From contig NC_053046.1 of assembly GCF_003473485.1 (NCBI RefSeq), positions 30,333,332 through 30,397,331 of the forward strand: 64,000 nt of DNA, written 5' to 3'. Made by a program: the position numbers and the translations under genes. Shown in pieces: positions 55,271 through 64,000 of the stretch. Within the stretch, counting starts at the first letter, position 1, and every line of letters begins with the position of its first letter. Origin of the DNA: Medicago truncatula (Eukaryota; Streptophyta; Magnoliopsida; Fabales; Fabaceae). The notes beneath the pieces were generated by a model. It was given only the letters and a program-made list of their open reading frames with translations. It made no database searches and was not told the DNA's origin.

Positions 55271-57400
55271 TTAATTTTATAGAAGCAATGTAATGTATTA
55301 ACAAGAAAGAGATGAAATTTGATTCTTAGATTGAATCTGATCAATTCGTCGTGTGTATCTATTTTTACGTGTTATATGGAAAGATTGAAACAGAAGAAGA
55401 GAGATATGAGACAGTACAAGCGTTACACGGGTGTTGCCTTGTTTGTTTGGTAACCGAAATGAGTAATTACTTTTGCATAAAACATGGAATTTATAATGAT
55501 ACACACAAGCTATATAAACCACATGGCATTGGATTGTGGTGAGCTACATTTGAAGATGGGTGGTTGAGATATAGAAAAAGGTGAAAAGGAAGAAGAGAAA
55601 AGTGTATGCATAATGTGATGATTAAAAACAAAAAGACAAATAGAAAGTCTAGCATAGATAAGTTGGTAAAAATATTGTATTAGAATTAGATTTGAAATCC
55701 GAATTTTTAATTTATTTATGTTAAAGATGAAATTTTGACCATTAAAATACTTGATAATAAGAAAAATGAAATAGATAATAGAAAAATGAAATAAAAATAT
55801 GAAGTCGTTCTTTTTTTTCTAAAGAGTTAAACGACAAAGTGGACACACATTACTTATAAAAAAGATAAGTATAAATGTATAATAGGTTTGTACGTACTCA
55901 AAACCTCAACTACCTTTTTAAAGTTTTATTATTTGAAATGTATTTACAAAATTAGAAAGGTGGGGTACATACATGCCCCTAATAAACATAAAGTGGATTT
56001 GTCCTGACTATCATATCCAAAATATATTGCATGTATATAGTTTTGCAATGCTCCCTATCCCTTGATGTTGATGGGGTAAAATGCACCATCTTCTTCATCT
56101 AACAATTTTTCCTCACAATACATGGAAAAGTTTAGAGTTTTAGATAGAAAGAAAAAATAGAAGAAAGTGTAAGAAAAAGATACCAAAGTAGCATAGAGAA
56201 ATAGATCGTGTGCTTAAATTTCAAAAATATCATGTGATTCAATTTCAAAAATATTTTTCTTATAAAAAAAATCACTTTTGTCATTATTATGTGTTTGTTT
56301 AGGATTTTAGAAAAATCATTAGAAAAAAAAAAAACTATTTTACCTCTAAAATGAAAAGCCATTAGGATTAGTTTTTTCTAACATATATATTTTTTCAAAT
56401 ATAAGGAGGTAACAAATGAACTAGTTAAAATCTTTGTTTTTTTAAAAGTGATTTTTAAGATAGTAAACAAACACAAATTGCTTTAAATTCTTTTAAAATC
56501 TCTAAAAAAAACTCTAGATTTTTCTAACGCACAATCTATTTTTTTTTTTTTAAGCTAAAACAAATGCACCCTTTTGTTCATACCATTTTTGTAAAATGAT
56601 ATGAAACCCATGTACTTGGATCGTTATGTGCAGGACAATGTGACAATTACCATGACGCCTCAACACAATCAAATTTGTTGAGTGGCACAATATATGACAT
56701 AGGGACTAGATTGATTAACGTTTTGAATTGTGAAATTTCAATAAATGGGGGATCATTGATACAACTGGAATTTCAATAATCGTAGTTAAGTGGAGTGGAA
56801 TTTAATAAATAATAGTATATTAATGAAAATAGTTATACTAGTTAAGCAAAAAAATATGACTCGCACACATACATTGCCTAGGAGATATCAGCATTTTCAA
56901 AAACATCAACAAGTGATCAAAATTCTTGTCAAAATAAAAAACAAGTGATCAAAATATCATCTGTAGTTACCACTCAAAATTTTTCAAGCATTTTCTGAAT
57001 AACAGTATGGTTCTTGAAAACATAATACTCATAAATAGAATAGATGACATTGCTACATTAAGACTAGTACACTAGCTTGCTTCAATTTGTTAGTCAGGAA
57101 CGTCTATCATCCATGTCTGTCTGTGCTAGCATGATGGAGCTTATACCAATCATGGTTACAATGGAGCTAGCACCATGTCCCCTGTAAGCCTGTAACTATA
57201 GATAGTCTTGAAATTTTCACAAGCCTCTTCACTCATTGGTTAAAGTTGTAACTACACCATATGCTAGGAAAACTACAATGCATTTTCTGCAAAGAGAGTA
57301 TGCACATAACTAGCATAGATAAAATTAACCTTGTGATTACAATTAGCGATTTAAACTTCCAAGAGTTGTGGCCAATTTGTGATTGAACACAGACGAAATA
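55271..57400. other. Intergenic, between DUF599 start and POP5 end
   Basis: No gene seen. At about 55645-55760 AGTCTAGCATAGATAAGTTGG and TTTGAAATCC followed by ATTAAAATACTTGA is probably a decayed SINE. The stretch 57000-57400 may be 3' UTR of POP5. Confidence 0.4.
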
Positions 57401-57401
57401 T

Positions 57402-60163
57402 TCAATGCTCCAAAACTTCGATCTTAGCAAGATGATTATTCATGCGATGTGTATCCTCAGCTGATAATCGATCACCAACCATAAGTTTGAACTGCTCAAA
57501 TTTTGCTTCCTCGCACTTTAATGCAGCAGTTTTAGTAGCCTGTAAATTTCCTGAACCAAAGGTACAATTTCATATCAGGACTATATGTTCATAAACAAAT
57601 CTTTGAGTGAAAGAAAATATGGTATCATGCATATATGGCAAATGGCAAGATCAAATTGATAAAACAGAGAAAAGGTCATAGTTTCATTCAAATGACGGTG
57701 ATCATACTGTACTATAAATGAAAGTAATATGCAAAACAAGATAGGGTGATGCATCAAGGATAGAATGAATTCCTATTAATTGGATAGTAAGAAAGGAGAT
57801 GCAATCTATATCTAAATATTACAAAACACAGTCCATATCAAACTACTACGAACCAATTTTCTGCCAAAAATTTCATCCCCCTCTACATAGGAAGCTTTGT
57901 GCCAAACACAGCCATGTCATCTATTAGTTTATATACTCATGTATTTTGCCTTAATTGTTGTAACCTACACATATAGTATTAATCATTCTTTTTAGCGATG
58001 GTTATCCATTATTATTACAGAGAAACGAAAGCCTCAGCCAAGTCCCTGGCATGGAGCAGATCAAGACCTTGTTGGAACTGCAAAATGGCAAGTTAGAGGC
58101 ACAACCTTCTCCAAAGATTTTGGCACAGCGGCAAGAGAACATTTATGAAGTAGATAGCCAAAAATAATCTTGTTTTTGGGCAAGGAAGTTAGGTGATGGG
58201 TCTAGTTCAATGGAAATAATTTAAAATCAGACAGGTCATTGCAAACAATGCTGAAAAAACAAGGAAGAAGCAAAATCAGTGCATAATTGCAGAAGTTGGA
58301 GTTTACTGTCCAGCCGAACTTTCCCATGTGGCGCTTGGGAATGATTCTCCTTCATTAGCAACAGCTGTGGGTGTGCAAGTGCTGCAGCAAACTGCGGACA
58401 ACTGGGATCTGAAGTTGGTTAAAATAAAATTTGGTTCATCAAGCTCTCAGCAAAAGGCTCCATGAGGAGAATTTATAAAAAAAAAATTCTCTGCACCCAA
58501 TGGAACAAGAAGACAGTAATAGATTTCAACCTTGAGGATAAGGTTGTTTTGAGGACGGGTGACGGTGTAATGGGTAACTAGAGTAGTTAAGAGTTGTTAG
58601 TTAGTTGAGGTTATTAAAAGTCTATATGTATAAATAGAAGAATACAATGATAGAGCTTCTCCAAAAAAAAGAATACAATGATAGAGATCAATTATTGAAT
58701 ATTTGTAAAGTTTAGTGAATAGAGTAGTGACTATATTGTGAAGGGGAAAACCTTGGAGGAGAGATTATCTCCAATTCTCTTTATCATTTCTCAACCTTTC
58801 AATAGCAGTATTCCTCATTCTTCAATTCTGCCCAGTTTTAACCCACTTGGGTTTGCCTAGTGGTATTGGCTTGGGATCTGGGAGTGTGCTCCTCCTCGAG
58901 ATCTCATGTTCGATTCTCTCTGGTGCCAATTTAGATGGGCTAATTTAGCTTCTTCAAAAAAAATAATTCTGCCCAGTTTTGGGAATTATTTCTTATACTA
59001 AAAGAAAGGTGTTCCCAACATTAATCCACATATGAGGGAACAACATTTTGGTTATGAAATATGGAGGCTTTCAATTGTATGGCTGAATGATAGATTCAAG
59101 TGAAAGGATGATAAGCATTGGTTTTCTAACATAAGTAATGTTCTGTTTCTTCTATTAGTTCTGTATAACAGGACTTTTTTTGACAAAACTATATACCAGG
59201 ACTTTATGATTACATATAAACTAAAAGCACAAATATTTCTATCTCAGGGTCGATTAAAAAAAAAGTATATCTCAGGGTGTATTCACATTTTCTATTAGTC
59301 TCGCTAAAGGTGCCCTGATCTGTTCTGTTGTCTTCCATTTCATATTTTGTATAATGTTTATTTGGTGATAAGTTTTACCATTAATGATAATCCAAGATGA
59401 GGGGACAACATACTGGTTATGAAATATGAAGGCATTCAATAAACAATAGTTTTGCAAATGAATGATAGATCCGGATAATAAGCATCGGTTTTCTGACATA
59501 AGTAAGTAATGTTCTGTTTCTTCTATATAACAGGACTTGATAATATATCAAACTAAATGACATATACAAAACTACCAGAATTTTTCAATTTTCTTTTCCA
59601 TGAAAAACAAAATAGTATCTAACACACCCCTTTTTTTTGTTATTCCAATATTGTCATAAAGGAGTTCGCAACAAACAAAGAAAAAAAGAGGATGCCAACA
59701 TGCAGTATTTGCTCTTACCAGATAAATCAAGCAAATTAAACACAACTGGGAAATTTCCAATACTTCTGACCATTGTGATGGAAGCCCATACTTTTTCATA
59801 CTCTTCTCTTGAAGCCCTAATGATGCACACATTAGTGATTGGATTCACATACTTGACTGCACACACAGACCCAAAAGTGAAAATATTATCAAAGATGAGA
59901 AATAGCATTTAACATGAGAAAATTATTAAACAGAAGGAAAACAAAAACAATAGGAGAAGAGTTATCAGCAATTTGTGTAACTACTCACCCTGAAATGATC
60001 CCAATGATGCAGCCAAACCACACTCCCCAAAATTCACCAAGATGCTATCTTTTATTGCATTCGAGACATTAAACTGTGTAATTATAATAGAATCACCCGC
60101 CGCTTGGTCCTTGTTAGGATTCATAAAAACCTCCATCACCATGTATCTGTTTTTGAACACCAT
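57402..60163 (-). CDS. POP5: RNase P/MRP subunit POP5
   Basis: Three coding exons, 60163-59989, 59856-59719 and 57550-57402, give 153 aa, the expected size for plant POP5. The start MVFKNRYMVMEVFMNP aligns with the conserved N-terminus (FKNRYM). Later blocks are also conserved: IIITQFNVSNAIKDSI, NFGECGLAASLGSFQ, VKYVNPITNVCIIRASREEY, SITMVRSIGNFPVVFNLLDL and AALKCEEAKFEQF. POP5 is a protein subunit of the ribonucleoprotein RNase P, which trims tRNA 5' ends, and of RNase MRP in rRNA processing; it works in the nucleus. All junctions are GT-AG and phase 1. The second coding intron (2.17 kb) is packed with retroelement DNA. A 5' leader exon is proposed at 61314-61400. Confidence 0.93.
58490..59020 (+). 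mobile_element. Ty3/gypsy polyprotein end plus 3' LTR in POP5 intron
   Basis: TGGAACAAGAAGACAGTAAT encodes the start of WNKKTVIDFNLEDKVVLRTG, the usual C-terminus of plant chromoviral polyproteins (F-x-LEDKV). A purine-rich tract GAGGACGGGTGACGG follows, then the LTR begins TGTAATGGG near 58569. It probably ends CCCAACA at 59020. The SINE at 58840-58964 is inside it. The element is on the opposite strand to POP5. Confidence 0.65.
58840..58964 (+). mobile_element. tRNA-derived SINE with 16-bp target duplication
   Basis: Box A-like TTTGCCTAGTGGTATTGGC and box B-like CATGTTCGATTCTCTCTG, then a short A-rich tail. AATTCTGCCCAGTTTT precedes (58824-58839) and follows (58965-58980) the element, an exact 16-bp duplication. 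The perfect flanks suggest a fairly recent insertion. Confidence 0.95.
59008..59545. repeat. Tandem duplication in POP5 intron 2
   Basis: Copies at about 59020-59185 and 59385-59545 share GGTTATGAAATATG, ATGATAGAT, ATAAGCAT-GGTTTTCT, ACATAAGTAATGTTCTGTTT and TATAACAGGACTT. The offset is about 366 bases; the second copy also has small extra insertions. Confidence 0.85.
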
Positions 60164-60329
60164 CACCCTTTTCCTAAAACCCAAAATCAAAGTTTTCAAA
60201 TTATCAGAACTCAGATCAATGTATTAGACTACATACAATCACTTTTCTTAATTAAGATCATTGGATCGCAAGTCTCATAAAATTCTACCACAGCCTTTAC
60301 ATACTAAATAGTGTTCTCGCTATCCATGT

Positions 60330-60450
60330 GTGCTAATGAAGTGGTTACTGTCTAGATTACAAAGAGATCGAGTTCGAATCTCCACTTGGGAATGTATTGT
60401 CTCACATCCACCACCACCACCACCATCCCACCCCAAAAGAAAAAAATAAA
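60330..60450 (+). mobile_element. SINE-like repeat in POP5 leader intron
   Basis: TGAAGTGGTTACTGTCTAG and GATCGAGTTCGAATCTCC look like box A and B of a tRNA-derived SINE. A (CCA)n tract follows at about 60408-60425 and then a weak A-run. Confidence 0.5.
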
Positions 60451-61313
60451 TAAAATAGTCCTCCTCCCCTATTAAAAGCATAGAATTAAATGAAATAGAT
60501 CTTGTTTCACCACCGGTACCCTCTATCCACCGTCTCTTCACTATGGTGTTTGCAGATTTGCGACTGTGGCACAAACTGCTTAGCTGTGGGGGACACAATA
60601 GCTATTCTCAGTCAGACTCCACTGTTCCTGGTGTATCAACCCAAATAGTTCAATTACACGAGCACCTAATTACTTAGAATACCCAAAACCAGACAAAGCA
60701 AACACCAAAATTACAATCAGAACAAACAAGTGTTCCCATAAACCAGCTATAGCCCGAAATTTAAACAAATTGCTATTGTTCTTCAATACATAGTGTTGTC
60801 ATTTGAACAAACCGTTCGCAATTAACAACACTGGCACAAACACTTTCACCACAATGCATAAATCCAAGGTTTTAAATGAAGGTTGGTTAGGTGCAACTTG
60901 GGCCACAACCTAGGGGTTCTTGATGCCTCTGCGACTGTAACACGGCCATAGCTGAGGTCACATCACATCGGTCGCATTTCTATTTTCTTGTGGGCAAATT
61001 CAACTAAAAATAAACCCAAAATTAGCCATTGAAAATGTCATAGACTAATTTGGATTTATTTTTCATTGAACTGGGCCGCGAGAAAATTGTAATAGACTGA
61101 ATTGAATCTTCACTCTATTCATTACATAAAAAATCATGATTAGGTTTGTGAACCTGTTTTGTTTTAAAATCGGTGTTCATCACCAACCAAAGAAAAACTA
61201 CACGAACAAAAATCAAATCTAAAAAAGCTAGAAACATTACCAATGAAAAAAACTCGAACCAAAAATACATAAAATCCAAAGTAATTGAGCAAGTAAAGAA
61301 GAAGTGAACAAAC

Positions 61314-61400
61314 CTGTGAGAATCGCACAACCTAGACGACGATAGCGAACGAGCGCAGAGAGAGATGGGGTAATATTAGGGTGCAGAGAATCTACTGTAA
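61314..61400 (-). other. POP5: Proposed 5' leader exon of POP5
   Basis: A CT-rich leader (minus strand CCATCTCTCTCTGCGCTCG) ends in CACAG followed by donor GTTTGT at 61313. An acceptor TTTTGGGTTTTAG at 60174 sits ten bases before the ATG. Splicing would remove 1,140 bases of non-coding DNA. The transcription start was not fixed. Confidence 0.55.
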
Positions 61401-61419
61401 GTTCAGTGCACCTATTCAA

Positions 61420-62900
61420 TCTAACGGTTTATTTGCATGTGTCGGTTTGTGAGAGGAGGACAAAGTCTTCGCGGTACGGTCTTTTCTTTTATCTTTCCTT
61501 CTTATCCGCTTCTTCAAAAGAAATTGAAAATTAAAATGATTTGTTGTGGAACACGTGCTCCAAAATAAAAAACAAGATCTTAGTTATTATTATTTCAACA
61601 AAAAATAAAAAAGGATTTGTTAATATATATTTCTCAAGGTCATGTTTAAATTCAGTGTTGAGAACGCAGTATTTTTAAATTTTTAAATAAATAAAAAATT
61701 ACGTTATGTTAGATGTGAATATTATTCACTACCAAAAAAAATGTGAATATTATTATCCTCTTCAATTATTTGAAAAGAATATTTGATAGTCACACACAAC
61801 CACAAAAATAATGTATAAACCTTAGAATAAATAAAATTTACACGATCAAACTGATCACATTCATTAAATTATAATAAAGATTTTAATTTTAGAGTTTAAT
61901 GATGGTGAATTGATAGTTCAAAATAACTTTGTGTAATATGTTGCATTTTGTATGGTGTTCAGAGTTCGAACCTCCGATAATATAATATTTTTAACATTTA
62001 TAAACTATTTTTAAGAATATCTTCATATTCTTGTAAAATAAAAGAATATCTTCATATTATTAAACAATGTACCTCACTATTTTACAACCAAAAATTTCAA
62101 CTATTCCATATACTAAGTATATTTTTTATTCTTCGAAAAAAAAAGTTTATTTTTGATTTGAAGGGTTAATGTTAAATTTACATTTAGAAGGAGGGTCTAG
62201 AAGGAGAGGGGACGACAATAGTTTGTTTTATTTTCTAAATTGTCAACAACAATTATTATTATTTGAAAAAAAAAACAATAATTATTAATTATGATGTTAT
62301 TTTATTTTTTTAAAAAAGATGTCTAATATATATTAAATTATGGATTTACCTCTCTAAAGACCGCAAAAGAAAAAAAAAATAAATCAAAGATTAGATATCC
62401 TAACAAACACATTAGATGCACCTACTATATATATAGCATACTTTGATTTGTTGATTAATTATTATTGATTAATGATAATTGATTTTCATTAACAAGATTG
62501 TTGATATTATTTTTTTGGTTACACAAGATTATTGATATTGATAGTTGATACGGTCAACTATTTTGGTATTAAATTGTAAAAAAAAAAAAAAACTATATTT
62601 TGGTCTCAAAGTATGGTACGACTAAAATATTTTACTCAAAGAAATTAATGCAATTAATTATTTTCTTGTTTTCCTTAAAAAAAAAAATTATTAATTTCTT
62701 GTTTAACGGCGGTTGCACTCAATTTTTTTCATTGATAGAGTAAATTTTTATACACTTTTTTTTGGGTAGGTTACTCATAAAAAATTAATCTCTTTTTTTT
62801 TTTAGGGAACAAAATTAATCTCTTATAAGTGACATTTATTTCGAGATTATGAATCATTAATTAAAATTAATTAATAAAATAATTAAGTGATAAGAAAGTG
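61420..62900. other. Intergenic AT-rich DNA
   Basis: No gene seen. At about 61890-61945 half of the foldback MITE of 31594 is present (GAGTTTAATGATGGTGAATT), followed by a box B-like AGAGTTCGAACCTCCG of a SINE fragment near 61960. Confidence 0.5.
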
Positions 62901-63101
62901 ACGGGTTGAGAAAGAACGTTGTGTCTTTAGATCCGAAAGTTAATCCAAAAAAGAAGGAAACAATGACACCTAACACAACCCGACCCAAAATATCACATTT
63001 GGATCAGAATTTACCCGAAATTTAACACACATTTGGTTTTGTCCTACGTTGGTGTGTGTCCCACCTCACAAGTCCACAGTGTCCGTAAGTGGATCAGTTT
63101 C

Positions 63102-63108
63102 TATAAAT
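63102..63108 (+). promoter_or_regulatory. TATA box of a gene continuing past the window
   Basis: TATAAATACACGG at 63102, in a stretch that changes from very AT-rich to less so. A transcription start about 30 bases later would lead into a CT/GA-rich leader. Confidence 0.65.
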
Positions 63109-63129
63109 ACACGGTCCCATTCTTCCTCA

Positions 63130-63318
63130 TTCCTTGCTCATTTCAGTTTTTTTGTTAGTTTGATTTTAGGTGCAGAGAGAGAGAGAGAGAGAGAGATATT
63201 TAGAGAGAGAGAGAGTGTGTTTGTTTTAATAATATCTGTTTTTGTTTTTCTCTTTCATCATTTTTGTAGGTATATTTTGTGGAAGAAGACTTTGTAGCTT
63301 GACTTTGTGAAAGAACAT
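63130..63318 (+). other. Putative 5' UTR exon with (GA)n tracts
   Basis: Two GA microsatellites (about 63173-63195 and 63202-63214) lie in the putative leader. A donor AACAT-GTGAGT at 63318 could end the leader exon, with the intron running to the window's end. The coding sequence is outside; the product cannot be told. GA-rich leaders with long leader introns are common in highly expressed plant genes. Confidence 0.45.
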
Positions 63319-64000
63319 GTGAGTTTATTATATTTTCTCTTTTTGATTAATTTGTTACAATAATTGTTAATATATTTTCATATTTATTCTAGTTTTTTTA
63401 TGTATATATTTTTTTATAATTTTTGTATAATTATTAATTATTTTTATTATTAAAATCATTTAGATTTTTTTCATAATTTGATCATGTATGATGAGTGTGA
63501 TAGAGATGAGTTTGATAGGATGAATTTTATGCATGAAAATGTTGTATGTTCCAAGAATTTTTTCTATAGTTTGTTAATTATTATGTTGTTTGTACATCGT
63601 AATTTGAATTTTGGTTAGATCTACAGCATGTGGATAATTATTTGGTCCTAGATTGAGTGCGGTTTGTCTTATTAGCATGAGAGAGACACAATGATAACAA
63701 ACATATATACCCTTTTTCAATTATAATTTTTTTCTTCTGATAATTCATTTGGATATCTCTCATATCTGCAAATTTCAATATTAGGTTATGGTTGATAAAA
63801 GTTTTTTTTTTTTTTTTTTGAGAGATGGTTGGTAAAAGATTTTAAATATGTGTTAGGTTTTCCCTTTTCATATGTTGTTGCATCAACAAAACAAGATCCA
63901 ATTTATGGAAGATATTTTTTTCACATTTAACACATCCTTCTGTTGTTAGTACCTTTTTTGGAAGGGATTGATTAGTTGTGGATTAGTATGAAATTAGTTT
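63319..64000 (+). other. Putative leader intron (incomplete)
   Basis: T-rich, intron-like composition with no long open frame; reaches the window edge without a clear acceptor. Confidence 0.35.

Noticed and set aside
1..64000. CRISPR arrays, bacterial operons or phage
   Set aside because: No regularly spaced repeats of that kind; the sequence is plant nuclear with introns throughout.

Overview
This is nuclear DNA of a flowering plant, almost certainly a galegoid (IRLC) legume and most likely Medicago. It is AT-rich, genes are widely spaced with many introns, and MITEs, SINEs, LINE fragments and LTR remnants are common. The strongest lineage marker is a two-exon gene at 32043-32340 (minus strand) for a short secreted peptide with the six-cysteine spacing of nodule-specific cysteine-rich (NCR) peptides, a family expanded in IRLC legumes. 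All exon models were built by hand from splice-site dinucleotides, reading-frame phase and remembered family motifs; no alignment or database search was run.

Layout: 0-6 kb holds a degenerate coding remnant (minus), then a short F-box/LRR gene (minus, 4499-5254). 6-12 kb has a (TA)n tract, a LINE 3' remnant, a four-exon OB-fold nucleic-acid-binding gene broken by two +1 frameshifts (7910-9077, minus), and two sets of local direct duplications. 13.3-17.9 kb is an intact eight-exon WD40-like gene (plus); its first intron carries a 95-bp tandem repeat interrupted by a Stowaway-type MITE. 20.3-26.2 kb is a nine-exon gene for a membrane protein of ER body-like (VIT/CCC1-related) protein (minus). 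26-37 kb is gene-poor: MITEs, a TIR element, SINEs, the NCR gene, a cluster of palindromic motifs, and a solo LTR with a perfect 5-bp target duplication. 37.5-47.7 kb is a 19-exon MutS2 gene (plus) with a probable plastid transit peptide and no Smr domain; its introns hold a TRIM-like tandem retroelement and a LINE fragment. 48-54 kb is repeat-rich and gene-free, including a hAT-type MITE with an exact 8-bp target duplication. 54.1-55.3 kb is a DUF599 membrane protein (minus). 57.4-61.4 kb is POP5, the RNase P/MRP subunit (minus), with a 2.2-kb intron containing a Ty3/gypsy 3' end into which a SINE with a 16-bp target duplication has inserted. 63.1 kb to the end looks like the promoter and leader of a plus-strand gene whose coding part lies outside the window.

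The genes form no pathway or operon; each is an independent plant gene. The most unusual items are the broken OB-fold gene with its internal exon duplication, the GC-AG intron splitting the Walker B motif of MutS2, Smr-less MutS2 that keeps a KOW-like tail, a phase-compatible C-terminal exon for the F-box gene whose splice donor overlaps the stop codon, and the palindrome cluster at 30.4-33.8 kb. I did not find a convincing previously undescribed multi-gene system.
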